A stretch of DNA of 64,000 bases from Ornithinibacillus sp047228935 (GTDB lineage Bacteria > Bacillota > Bacilli > Bacillales > Amphibacillaceae), in the NCBI RefSeq assembly GCF_047228935.1, contig NZ_JBFEGG010000001.1:682001-746000 (forward strand). The letters run 5' to 3'. Positions 1-8,545 of the stretch are shown piece after piece; within the stretch, counting starts at the first letter, position 1; the number at the start of each line of letters is the position of its first letter. Both the position numbers and the translations under genes were made by a program. The notes under the pieces were generated by a model that ran no database searches, had not been told where the DNA came from, and saw only the letters and a list, made by a program, of their open reading frames with translations.

Positions 1-406
1 CTAAATCTGCTACTAAGTGTCCAGTATTATCACTACTTTGATCAAGTAACAAATAAGAACATTGGTCTTGTTGGCAAGAAAATTGCAGTAAGTATATTTC
101 ATTGTTATCTTTATTAAACAGTTTCTCGATTTTCATTTTTTCAATTACTGTTTTGGGTTCTTCTACTCCTTGTAAATATGCTTTTAATATTGGAATTTGT
201 TTTAAATTTACACGAATGACTTCATCATCAACTGTAAACTCAATAAATTCGTCAACGATTTCATCTTCTATAATTTCCTCAATAAGCTCTGGCTCTTCAT
301 TTGCTTCATCCGGATTAATATCGACCTTGACAATTGCTGGTTCATTGTTGCTACAACCAACACCCATAACTAGGAAAAATAGTAAAATGCCAAGCAATTT
401 TTTCAT
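1..406 (-). CDS. Putative lipoprotein, C-terminus outside the window
   Basis: An open minus-strand frame runs from ATG at 404-406 to the left edge without a stop, giving at least 135 residues. A GGAG ribosome site lies just upstream, near 421-425. The N-terminus is a short basic hydrophobic signal ending in Gly-Val-Gly-Cys-Ser, a lipobox with Cys18 as the likely lipidated residue. After it comes a strongly acidic linker rich in Glu, Asp and Ile, then a less biased region with two cysteines five residues apart (CQQDQC). I do not recognise the family. It is divergent from the YwpF-like gene. Exposure on the outer face of the membrane is inferred from the signal only. Confidence 0.65.
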   Translation of the reverse strand, partial: MKKLLGILLFFLVMGVGCSNNEPAIVKVDINPDEANEEPELIEEIIEDEIVDEFIEFTVDDEVIRVNLKQIPILKAYLQGVEEPKTVIEKMKIEKLFNKDNNEIYLLQFSCQQDQCSYLLLDQSSDNTGHLVADL

Positions 407-578
407 ATCATTTAACACTCCTATAAAGTGTATAATTTTTAATATTATTATACAGTAATCCTGTAATTAAGAATATAAATAATCTTTTTAGTGTGCCTTT
501 TCTTAATCTAATCGTTATCTTTTATAAAAAAGATTTGGTAAACTAAACTAAATGAAGAAGGAAGAGAGGGGGATAAAG

Positions 579-989
579 ATGAAAACGTTTCTTTTAAAAC
601 AGTTACAAATTGTTGAGAGTCAACATGAGGAGCTAGTAAAGACAGATATTGAATTAATTGACGGTCTTATAATCAACAGAGAAGATGATAAAAACACATG
701 GCTTATAGAAGCATTTATGGATAGAAAGTACTTAGAATGGTTTGAAGATTTAAGTACAAGGCGTGACCAAGTCATGGTCGAAGTAAAGATATCTAAAGTA
801 ACCAATGCACCTGCAACCTTTATTACCTCTATTGACAGTATTAATAAGATTGGCAAACAGATTAATGTGATTTTTATGGGAACGATAGTAGATAAAAGAA
901 AAAGTAAAATTGAAGAAATGCTTGGAGAGTTAATTAATCAAGGTTATCAAGGGGAAGAATTATTAGAGAAATTTAAGCAGCTACTATAA
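579..989 (+). CDS. YwpF-like family protein
   Basis: This is a 136-residue cytoplasmic protein with no signal or membrane segment, a beta-rich central part and a helical, charged C-terminus. The start MKTF, overall length and conserved-looking GLIIN...TWLIEA stretch fit my memory of the YwpF family of Bacillus, whose function is unknown. I chose ATG 579 because GAGAGGGGG lies 6-7 bases upstream; the longer in-frame ATG at 552 has no ribosome site. It stands alone, divergent from the lipoprotein and convergent with glcF. Confidence 0.6.
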   Translation: MKTFLLKQLQIVESQHEELVKTDIELIDGLIINREDDKNTWLIEAFMDRKYLEWFEDLSTRRDQVMVEVKISKVTNAPATFITSIDSINKIGKQINVIFMGTIVDKRKSKIEEMLGELINQGYQGEELLEKFKQLL

Positions 990-991
990 AA

Positions 992-1020
992 TGGGCTAGA
1001 CCAAACCTCTGCCTAGCCTA
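992..1020. terminator. Weak inverted repeat between convergent genes
   Basis: GGCTAG at 994-999 pairs with CTAGCC at 1013-1018, with imperfect extension on both sides. There is no strong T-run. It lies exactly between the stops of the YwpF-like gene and glcF. Confidence 0.35.
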
Positions 1021-1021
1021 T

Positions 1022-2350
1022 TTAATGAGTAGTTTCAAATGCCTCTAATAAGAAGTCCACTATATGTACGGCACGTACTGAATCAGACAATCCTTCACGC
1101 TCAATACCCAACTTCATTTGTAGAAGACAACCCGGATTTGCAGTTACAATTGTTTTGGCATTTGTCTTTTTTGTTTGTTCCATTTTGTAATCTAATATTT
1201 GCATCGACATCTTCGACTCAACAATATTATAAATACCTGCAGAACCGCAACATCTACTTGCATCATGCATTTCTACATAGGATACGCCATGAATCGATTG
1301 CAATAATTTACGTGGTTCCATGAATGTTTTTTGCCCATTTTTTAGATGACATGAGTCTTGGTAGGTAACGATTTGATTTGGCAATTTTAACCGTTCTTTA
1401 TCAAAGTCTAACTCAACAAGAATGCTGGTAATATCTTTTATTTTATTTGAAAAACGTTCTGCTCTTTTCTTCCACACTAAATCATCTTTTAATAAATATC
1501 CATAATCGACTAAAAATGCTCCACAACCACCTGCATTTGTAATAATATAGTCAACATCTGCTTTTTCAAATGCTTCGATATTTTTCTTTGCCATTTCTTG
1601 TGCCTTGTTCCGTTCACCACTATGACCATGAAGAGCCCCGCAGCAATTTTGTGATTCTGGTATAACAATTTCGCAACCAGCATATTGTAGAAGTTTCATT
1701 GTCGCATCATTGGTTGTCATAAACAGAGTATCCATTAAACATCCCGAGAAGAAAGCAACTTTTTTCTTCTGTTCTTGTAAAGGAAGGAGATGTTTTGGTC
1801 GGTTTTTCAATTCTTTTTTCTTCGGTACGCTAGGGAGTACTTTCTCCATTGTTTTTAATGATTCAGGGAAAAAGCTCATAATACCACTTTTTCTTGCTAC
1901 CTTTTGTAATCCAGACCGTTGATAAAATCCTAGTAAACTAGTAGCAGAAATCATTCTGTTTTGATTAGGAAAAATGTTGTTAAATACTAGTCCTCGGACC
2001 GCTTTGACAGGTAAAGTCTGTTTCTTATTTTGATATATGATATCTCGTGCCTGTTCTAAAAGATGACCGTATTTAACTCCTGAAGGACATACTGGTTCAC
2101 AAGCTCTACATCCTAAACATAAATCCAATGATCTTTTAACATCTTCATCTGGCTCTATATCCCCATCTACAACTGCTTTCATCATCGCAATTCTACCACG
2201 AGGGGAATGAGCTTCATCCATCCCAGATTCAATATAAGTCGGGCAGCTTGGTAGACAAAAGCCACAGCGCATACAATTTAATAATTCATCATAATCCATT
2301 TTTTCTTTAAATTCGTTAGAAATTCTTGTCTTTTCTATTGTATTCATCAT
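1022..2350 (-). CDS. glcF: Glycolate oxidase iron-sulfur subunit
   Basis: This 442-residue protein is the electron-transfer subunit of the (S)-2-hydroxy-acid/glycolate oxidase complex. Two ferredoxin-like 4Fe-4S motifs are visible near the N-terminus: CMRCGFCLPSCPTY (about residues 26-39) and CLGCRACEPVCPSG (about 78-91). The rest carries the two cysteine-rich CCG domains (NCCGALHG and RCCGSAG). ATG 2350 overlaps the glcD stop by four bases (ATGA), so translation is probably coupled. B. subtilis has the equivalent pair ysfC-ysfD. No GlcE subunit is present next to it. The family assignment is firm; the exact substrate (glycolate, lactate or another 2-hydroxy acid) is not shown by the sequence. 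Confidence 0.9.
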   Translation of the reverse strand: MMNTIEKTRISNEFKEKMDYDELLNCMRCGFCLPSCPTYIESGMDEAHSPRGRIAMMKAVVDGDIEPDEDVKRSLDLCLGCRACEPVCPSGVKYGHLLEQARDIIYQNKKQTLPVKAVRGLVFNNIFPNQNRMISATSLLGFYQRSGLQKVARKSGIMSFFPESLKTMEKVLPSVPKKKELKNRPKHLLPLQEQKKKVAFFSGCLMDTLFMTTNDATMKLLQYAGCEIVIPESQNCCGALHGHSGERNKAQEMAKKNIEAFEKADVDYIITNAGGCGAFLVDYGYLLKDDLVWKKRAERFSNKIKDITSILVELDFDKERLKLPNQIVTYQDSCHLKNGQKTFMEPRKLLQSIHGVSYVEMHDASRCCGSAGIYNIVESKMSMQILDYKMEQTKKTNAKTIVTANPGCLLQMKLGIEREGLSDSVRAVHIVDFLLEAFETTH

Positions 2351-3759
2351 TTTTTAACCACCACCCGATTTTTATCAGGTAATAAAAACATTTTCCCTGG
2401 GTTCATAATATTATTAGGATCTAGTGCCTTTTTTATATTTTGCAGAACTTCTATACCGGCTTCTCCAACTTTTAAATGAAGGTAAGGTAACTTCATAGCT
2501 CCAACACCATGCTCTCCTGTGATAGTTCCGCCTAATTCAATCGCTTTAATGAAAATCTCTTCAAAAGCTTTTTCAACACGGGTCATTTCTTCCTTATTAC
2601 GAATGTCCGTTAGGCAGGTAGGATGAAGATTTCCGTCCCCGGCGTGACCAAATGTACATATGGTTACATTGTAACGTTCTGCAATTTCTTGTATAAAACT
2701 TACCATTTTAGCTATTTCAGAACGTGGTACTGTAGCGTCTTCTAAAATAGTAGTTGGTCTTAAACGAGCAAGAGCAGATAAAGCAGATCTTCTAGCTGTT
2801 GTTAATGCTTCAGCTTCTTCAATAGACTTTGCTAGGGTTACTTCTACTGCTTCATTATCACGACATATGCTTGCTATTTTCTCCATATCATCATCAACAA
2901 CTGATTTTGAACCATCTTGTTCTATTAACAAAACAGCTTTAACATTAGTTGGTAAACCTATCTGAGCAAAATCTTCTACAGCTTTTAGGGTAGGTTGATC
3001 TAAAAATTCTAAAGTTGCAGGGATAATTCGATTTGCTATAATACGAGAAACTGTCCGAGCAGCAGCGTCTAAACTTTGATAGAGAGCTAGCATTGTTTTT
3101 TTAGTTTCTGGTTTGGGAATGAGCTTTAACGTTGCTTCTGTAACAATTCCTAAAGTTCCTTCAGAACCAACAAATAATCGTGTTAAATCATAGCCAGCAA
3201 CATCTTTTGCAAGCTTTCCACCAGTATGAATAATTTCCCCGTTAGGTAATACCACTTCAAGTCCCAGAACATAGTCCCTTGTTACACCATATTTAAGTCC
3301 GCGAAGTCCGCCAGAGTTTTCGTTAATATTTCCACCTATTTGGGAAATTTTCATGGAACTAGGGTCTGGTGGATAAAATAATCCTTTCTCATCAATTGCT
3401 TCCATAAGCGTTTGTGTAATTACCCCGGGCTGGGTGCGAACAGTTAAATTTTCTTCATCGATTTCTATTATTTTGTTGAAATGTTTCATTAAGAGAACAA
3501 TTCCTCCGTATAATGGAGTGGTTCCCGCACTTAAATTGGTACCGGATCCTCGTGGTACAATTGGAATTTTATGTTCGTTACAGAGCTTTACGATTTGTGA
3601 AACTTCTTCAGTGTTTTTCGGTGATACTACAGCATCTGGTAAGGATTGAAAGCCAGGTGTAGCATCATAAGAATACATTAATAAACTAGTTTTAGAATCT
3701 TGAACGTTTTCCTTTCCAACAATTGCTATTAGCTGTTCCTTCAATTGTTTTGCTATCAT
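2347..3759 (-). CDS. glcD: Glycolate oxidase FAD-binding subunit
   Basis: The 470-residue flavoprotein oxidises glycolate or a related 2-hydroxy acid and passes electrons to GlcF. An N-terminal FAD_binding_4 domain is seen (IVPRGSGTNLSAG near 70-82, then GGLRGLKYGVTRDYVLG near 150-165). It is followed by the FAD-oxidase C-terminal domain with the FGHAGDGNLHP signature and, near the end, GTITGEHGVG. I moved the start to ATG 3757-3759: an AGGAG is 7 bases upstream of it, whereas the ATG two codons earlier is only one base from the same AGGAG. It is first gene of a two-gene operon with glcF, upstream of which lies a CdaR-type regulator on the same strand. Confidence 0.9.
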   Translation of the reverse strand: MIAKQLKEQLIAIVGKENVQDSKTSLLMYSYDATPGFQSLPDAVVSPKNTEEVSQIVKLCNEHKIPIVPRGSGTNLSAGTTPLYGGIVLLMKHFNKIIEIDEENLTVRTQPGVITQTLMEAIDEKGLFYPPDPSSMKISQIGGNINENSGGLRGLKYGVTRDYVLGLEVVLPNGEIIHTGGKLAKDVAGYDLTRLFVGSEGTLGIVTEATLKLIPKPETKKTMLALYQSLDAAARTVSRIIANRIIPATLEFLDQPTLKAVEDFAQIGLPTNVKAVLLIEQDGSKSVVDDDMEKIASICRDNEAVEVTLAKSIEEAEALTTARRSALSALARLRPTTILEDATVPRSEIAKMVSFIQEIAERYNVTICTFGHAGDGNLHPTCLTDIRNKEEMTRVEKAFEEIFIKAIELGGTITGEHGVGAMKLPYLHLKVGEAGIEVLQNIKKALDPNNIMNPGKMFLLPDKNRVVVKK

Positions 3760-3849
3760 AGACATTCTCCTAAATGTTTTTACTTTTATTTTAGAATAAT
3801 ATCTATTGTATGGATATAGATATTTATACGAAAATGGTTAAGAATTTGA

Positions 3850-4956
3850 CTAGATTTTTAGGTTTTCCTCCAAGAAATAAAAAGCCATATAGAAAACAGC
3901 AATACTATAGGATTCTTTAGGATTAAGACCGGTTAGCTGTTCAATACGATTAATACGATAATGTAGTGTATTAATATGAATATGAAGTTCAGTTGCAGTT
4001 AATTTCATATTCAAATTATTTCTTAAGTAGATTTTCAAAGTATGTAATAATGATTCTTCCTTATATAGATTTGAAAGTACATTTGTTGTGAATTCTTTTC
4101 TTACTAAACTTCCTACTTCATCTAAACAAGATTCTAATAATAAATCATCATATGCTGTAATAGCAGAAGGAGGTGAAAGTTTTAATGCTTTCGTTGCCTT
4201 TTGATAGGAATCTTTTATGAGTAAGGAATCCGATTTTGTTCCGATACCTATTGTTATACTGATTCCTAACTTCGAACTAATGTAGCTCTGGAATGAGGTA
4301 AGTAGTTCCTTATATGATTTTAATCCATTCATTTTGTCTTCTTCATTAAGAAGAACTATTCGGTTATGGCCCCAACGAATTCCGATACATTCAAATTTTA
4401 ATAATAAAAGCTTAAGTATTTCATTTAATCTATCTGAGTTGTTGGAAGTGTTTAATTGTATAACAGTGCATCTTAATGGAGGGGAAATATTTATATTCAG
4501 AAGACTACCTCGATTTAAAAATTGATCCGTTAATTCACGTAACTGTACCCATTCAAAGAAATATGCTTCCATTGCCCGAGCATGCCACTCGGTTTCTTGT
4601 ATAAATAGGCTTTCACGTATTAGTAGTTCGGTCATCTTTTTCATGAGTGAAGCAAATGGAATTATTTCTTCAGGATTACCAGTTATGCCTATTACACCAA
4701 TCACTTTATTATCAATAGATATTGGTAAGTTTACACCCGGTCTTATGCCTTTCATAGTTCTAACATGTTCAGCGGTTAAAATGGTGGTGGAATTGTTCTT
4801 TATTGTTAATCGCGCTCCTTCATGAAAATCACCAATTCTTGATATATCGGTACTAGCTATAATAATTGCTTCATCGCTAACTATAATAATATTCTCATTG
4901 ATTAATTTCTTTGTTTCATTTATAATTTTTTGTCCGAGAGATGCGGTTAGTTTCAT
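3850..4956 (-). CDS. CdaR-family sugar-diacid type transcriptional regulator
   Basis: The 368-residue protein has an N-terminal putative sugar-diacid recognition domain (about 1-135) and a C-terminal PucR/CdaR helix-turn-helix (about 315-365, LKIYLRNNLNMKLTATELH, then NTLHYRINRIEQLTG). GGAGG lies 7 bases before ATG 4956. It precedes glcD-glcF on the same strand, the arrangement of B. subtilis ysfB-ysfC-ysfD. It therefore probably activates the oxidase genes in response to a glycolate- or glycerate-like acid. The ligand is inferred from context only. Confidence 0.85.
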   Translation of the reverse strand: MKLTASLGQKIINETKKLINENIIIVSDEAIIIASTDISRIGDFHEGARLTIKNNSTTILTAEHVRTMKGIRPGVNLPISIDNKVIGVIGITGNPEEIIPFASLMKKMTELLIRESLFIQETEWHARAMEAYFFEWVQLRELTDQFLNRGSLLNINISPPLRCTVIQLNTSNNSDRLNEILKLLLLKFECIGIRWGHNRIVLLNEEDKMNGLKSYKELLTSFQSYISSKLGISITIGIGTKSDSLLIKDSYQKATKALKLSPPSAITAYDDLLLESCLDEVGSLVRKEFTTNVLSNLYKEESLLHTLKIYLRNNLNMKLTATELHIHINTLHYRINRIEQLTGLNPKESYSIAVFYMAFYFLEENLKI

Positions 4957-4983
4957 ATGATAACCTCCAGTTTATTTGTTTCT

Positions 4984-5012
4984 TTGTCAAAATCGATTCT
5001 TTTCGTTATAAT
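4984..5012 (+). promoter_or_regulatory. Sigma-A promoter for the Ktr subunit gene
   Basis: TTGTCA at 4984-4989 and a perfect TATAAT at 5007-5012 are separated by 17 bases. Transcription would start near 5019 and leave a leader of about 130 bases. I looked for the conserved core of a ydaO-type c-di-AMP riboswitch in that leader and did not find it. Confidence 0.65.
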
Positions 5013-5150
5013 TTTTGAATGTTGTATGGTTTATTGTATAAGGATTTAGAGAAATTGTCGAAAATAGAGGACAATTTTTTGAATCGTGCTATAATTAAAA
5101 TGAAAGTACTTCTCTAATCAATTAGGGTAGTTCAAGGAGTCTGTAAATAC

Positions 5151-6515
5151 ATGTTTTTACCAAAATCGTTTGCTAGGTGGATTAATACGTTATCACCAGT
5201 ACGAATCATTTTATTTTTTTACTTAATAGCAGCTATATTTTCTACTGCCCTGATGAGTTTACCTATTGTTTACCAAGATGGGGTAGACGTAGAATTTATT
5301 GATGTCGTATTTACTGCGGTTAGTGCGCTAAGTGTAACTGGATTAAGTACGATTACAATTGCCGATACGTTAAGTACAGTTGGTATTTTTATACTTGCAT
5401 TTATCCTCCAGCTTGGTGCTGTTGGTGTCATGGCTATTGGAACTTTTATATGGTTATTGTTAGGAAAAAAAATAGGTCTAAAGGAACGCCAATTAATTAT
5501 GACGGATCAAAACCAAACGAATTTTGAGGGAATGGTTCGATTAATTAAACAAATTATCCTAGTATTAATTACTGTTGAATTTATTGCCTTTCTAATATTA
5601 GGTACATACTTTTTAAAATATTACTCTTCACCAGCTGAAGCATACTTACATGGTTTTTTTGGAACAATTAGTGCTGTTACCAATGGTGGGTTTGATATAA
5701 CAGGTGAGTCTTTAGTTCCGTTCAAATATGATTACTTTGTACAGTTTATAAATATTTTACTTATCATATTTGGAGCAATAGGTTTTCCTGTTTTAATCGA
5801 AGTGAAAAACTTTTTATTTTCTCGTAATCAAAATCAGAAGGTAGTTCATTTTAGTCTGTTTACTAAATTAACAACGTTGACTTTTGCAATTTTAATATTG
5901 GTTGGTACACTTGGTATTTATTTATTAGATATAACCCAGTTTTTTGTAGGAAAAACTTGGCATGAGTCATTGTTTTATTCGTTATTCCAGTCGGTTACAA
6001 CAAGAAGTGGCGGGCTTTCAACTATGGACGTAAGTGAATTATCGGAGTCTAATCACTTATGGATGTCATTCTTAATGTTTATTGGAGCTTCCCCTAGTAG
6101 TGCAGGAGGCGGAATAAGAACAACTACATTTGCTTTAGCAGTCATTTTCATTATTACATATGCACGTGGTGGCAGTGGGATCCGAATTTTTAGAAGAGAA
6201 GTACATGAAGAAGATCTTATGAAGGCTGTTACGGTTACATTAATGGCAATACTAATGGTGTTTATGTCTATATTAATTATTTCTACTTATGAACCTTTTA
6301 CCATAACCCAAATTATGTTTGAAGTTACATCTGCGTTCGGAACGGTAGGTCTATCCTTAGGTATCACTTCAGAGTTATCAACCATGACTAAGATATTATT
6401 AATGATTCTAATGTTTATAGGAAGAGTAGGGATTATAACTTTCCTATTCATGTTTAAGAAAACAAGAAAATCAGGTGATTATCATTATCCAAAAGAGCGT
6501 ATTAGCATAGGTTAA
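5151..6515 (+). CDS. ktrD: Ktr potassium uptake system membrane subunit (KtrB/KtrD type)
   Basis: A 454-residue TrkH/KtrB-family channel-like protein. The four pore-loop repeats are visible, with filter segments SVTGLS, VTNGGF, TRSGGLS and GTVGLS, each flanked by membrane helices (M1-P-M2 repeated four times). The short N-terminus (MFLPKSFARWINTLSP) is typical of Ktr rather than TrkH. AAGGAG lies 11 bases before ATG 5151. The partner RCK gene ktrC is about 20 kb away, as in B. subtilis, where ktrC and ktrD are also unlinked. The choice of ktrD over ktrB rests on the absence of an adjacent ktrA and is an inference. Confidence 0.88.
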   Translation: MFLPKSFARWINTLSPVRIILFFYLIAAIFSTALMSLPIVYQDGVDVEFIDVVFTAVSALSVTGLSTITIADTLSTVGIFILAFILQLGAVGVMAIGTFIWLLLGKKIGLKERQLIMTDQNQTNFEGMVRLIKQIILVLITVEFIAFLILGTYFLKYYSSPAEAYLHGFFGTISAVTNGGFDITGESLVPFKYDYFVQFINILLIIFGAIGFPVLIEVKNFLFSRNQNQKVVHFSLFTKLTTLTFAILILVGTLGIYLLDITQFFVGKTWHESLFYSLFQSVTTRSGGLSTMDVSELSESNHLWMSFLMFIGASPSSAGGGIRTTTFALAVIFIITYARGGSGIRIFRREVHEEDLMKAVTVTLMAILMVFMSILIISTYEPFTITQIMFEVTSAFGTVGLSLGITSELSTMTKILLMILMFIGRVGIITFLFMFKKTRKSGDYHYPKERISIG

Positions 6516-6542
6516 ATTCAGGTACAAGTGAGGAGAAATCAA

Positions 6543-8489
6543 ATGAATGAAAATCTTACCTTGCCATTAAATACTCAATTTTTATCCTTTTTAACGGATG
6601 CAATTGTAATCGTACGTGAGGATGGAATGATTATAGATTGTAACGAAAAGGCTTGTTCTTTATTAAATGTAGAACAAGTTACTGGTCAATCAATTGATAA
6701 GTTTTTAGATTTTCATTTATTGTTAGATGCTAGTCAAACTCACTTGTTAATGGAATTGAAAATAGAAAACAAAAAATTATTAGAAGTCAAGTCACGTCAG
6801 ATAAAAGAGGGCGTGTATTGCTTAATTTTAGATGAATTATCGATTCGTAATCGAGCAGATGAGATTAAACGGTACATTAACCAAATATCAAATAGTTCTG
6901 TTGAAGGTATAGTGCTATATAATAAGTCGGAAATTATTGATTGTGATGAAACATTGGCTTCAATGTTCGGGTATACTTTGGAAGATTTAAAAGTTCAAAC
7001 GATGGAACAATTAATCGAACCCAAAAGTTATAAAAAATTAATGGATAATGATTCGGTTGCAATTAATGGTATATTGGAATTAAAAGGTGTCCGAAAAGAT
7101 GGTACATTGTTTTATATTGAAATAGTAGAATATCCTTATTATAAAAATGGAAAGATTGTTCGTGCTGCTAGTGTAAAGGATATAACTGAACGCATTGAAA
7201 ACGAACACAAAATAGAATATATGGCGTATTATGATGAGTTAACAGATTTACCAAACCGGAATTTTTTTAATAAAGTGTTAAAAGAAGCTATCGTTCAAGC
7301 AAATGAACATAAGGAACAGATTGCAGTATTCTTTTTAGATATAGACTATTTTAAAGAAATAAATGACACATTAGGATATGCATTTGGAGATAAACTGTTG
7401 CAAGCTTGTGCAGGACGTTTAAAGCTGTTTCAACAAGTGGATACATTTATAGCTAGAATGAGTGGAGACGAATTTTTAATACTAGGACGTAATACTACAA
7501 AAGATGAAGCAATTCAATTAGCTGAAAAGTTGATTGAGGAATTTGAAAAGCCTATAACTATTGATAGTTATGAAGTTTATACAACAGTTAGTATTGGGAT
7601 TAGTATCTTTCCAGAAAATGGTTTAACTGCTTCAGATTTAATTAAACATGCTGATTCTGCAATGTATGTAATAAAAGAAAAACATCGGAATTATTACAAT
7701 ATCTTTGAATCATCAATTTCTGAGAACTTTAAATCTATGTTAACGATGGAAGTGGAAATGAGAAGAGCAATGAAGGAAGGGCAGTTTGAACTTTATTATC
7801 AACCTCAAAAAGATTTAGTAAAAAATGAGGTTGTAGGATTAGAGGCACTAATACGCTGGAATCACCCTGAAAGAGGGTTCATAAGTCCTTTAGAGTTTAT
7901 TCCGTTAGCCGAAAAAACAGGATTAATTATTGAAATTGGTGATTGGGTAATTTCTGAAGCTTGCCGTCAAAATAAAGAGTGGCAGGATAAAGGTTTTAGA
8001 CCAATAACAGTTAGCGTTAATTTATCAGCGAAACAATTTTATCACCGGAACTTAGTTGATAAGATAAAAGACATTCTAGACGAAACTGGTTTAGCTCCTC
8101 ATTATTTAGAACTTGAGATTACCGAAAGAATGGCAATGTCAAATGAGGAGGAAATAATAGAAACATTACATTCACTTCGAGAGTTAGGTGTTTTAGTGTC
8201 AATCGATGATTTTGGAACAGGATATTCATCATTTAAGTATTTAAGTGTTTTTCCTATTACAAAATTGAAGATTGATAAAATGTTTTTAAATGAGCAAAAA
8301 AAAGAAAATCGAGCTATAGTAAAATCAATTATCCATATGTCCCATTCATTAAATATGAAGGTAATTGCAGAAGGTGTTGAAACGGTGGAACAATTGAAAT
8401 TTCTTACAAATGAACGATGTGATGAAATGCAAGGTTACTTGTTTAGTAGACCATTACCACCTAAGCAATTAACAGACTTTTTATCTTAA
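6543..8489 (+). CDS. PAS-PAS-GGDEF-EAL cyclic-di-GMP signalling protein
   Basis: A 648-residue cytoplasmic protein: PAS (about 5-95), a second PAS with PAC end (about 110-220, KDITER), GGDEF domain (about 225-390) and EAL domain (about 405-645). The cyclase signature reads SGDEF rather than GGDEF, with DIDYFKEIND preserved upstream. The phosphodiesterase residues look intact: EALIRW, NLSAKQF, ELEITER, DDFGTGYSS, AEGVE and QGYLFS. There is no transmembrane segment. ATG 6543 follows GAGGAG by 7 bases; the upstream GTG at 6528 has no ribosome site. It sits 27 bases after ktrD and may be cotranscribed with it. It resembles DgcW-like dual-domain proteins; net activity cannot be read from sequence. 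Confidence 0.88.
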   Translation: MNENLTLPLNTQFLSFLTDAIVIVREDGMIIDCNEKACSLLNVEQVTGQSIDKFLDFHLLLDASQTHLLMELKIENKKLLEVKSRQIKEGVYCLILDELSIRNRADEIKRYINQISNSSVEGIVLYNKSEIIDCDETLASMFGYTLEDLKVQTMEQLIEPKSYKKLMDNDSVAINGILELKGVRKDGTLFYIEIVEYPYYKNGKIVRAASVKDITERIENEHKIEYMAYYDELTDLPNRNFFNKVLKEAIVQANEHKEQIAVFFLDIDYFKEINDTLGYAFGDKLLQACAGRLKLFQQVDTFIARMSGDEFLILGRNTTKDEAIQLAEKLIEEFEKPITIDSYEVYTTVSIGISIFPENGLTASDLIKHADSAMYVIKEKHRNYYNIFESSISENFKSMLTMEVEMRRAMKEGQFELYYQPQKDLVKNEVVGLEALIRWNHPERGFISPLEFIPLAEKTGLIIEIGDWVISEACRQNKEWQDKGFRPITVSVNLSAKQFYHRNLVDKIKDILDETGLAPHYLELEITERMAMSNEEEIIETLHSLRELGVLVSIDDFGTGYSSFKYLSVFPITKLKIDKMFLNEQKKENRAIVKSIIHMSHSLNMKVIAEGVETVEQLKFLTNERCDEMQGYLFSRPLPPKQLTDFLS

Positions 8490-8496
8490 AAAATAG

Positions 8497-8543
8497 AAGC
8501 CCCTTGAACGATATAAGTACTACATCATTCAGGAGGCTTTTGT
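8497..8543. terminator. Bidirectional terminator
   Basis: AAGCCCCTTGAACGAT (8497-8512) pairs, with a few wobble or mismatched positions, with ATCATTCAGGAGGCTT (8528-8543 region). It lies between the stops of convergent genes and has a T-rich 3' flank. Confidence 0.65.
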
Positions 8544-8545
8544 AT

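Noticed and set aside
102..458. Ser/Ile-rich plus-strand frame at the left edge
   Set aside because: It is the complement of the acidic lipoprotein gene on the minus strand, which has a signal, lipobox and ribosome site.
5013..5150. c-di-AMP (ydaO) riboswitch before the Ktr gene
   Set aside because: The leader is the right length but I cannot find the conserved core or paired elements.
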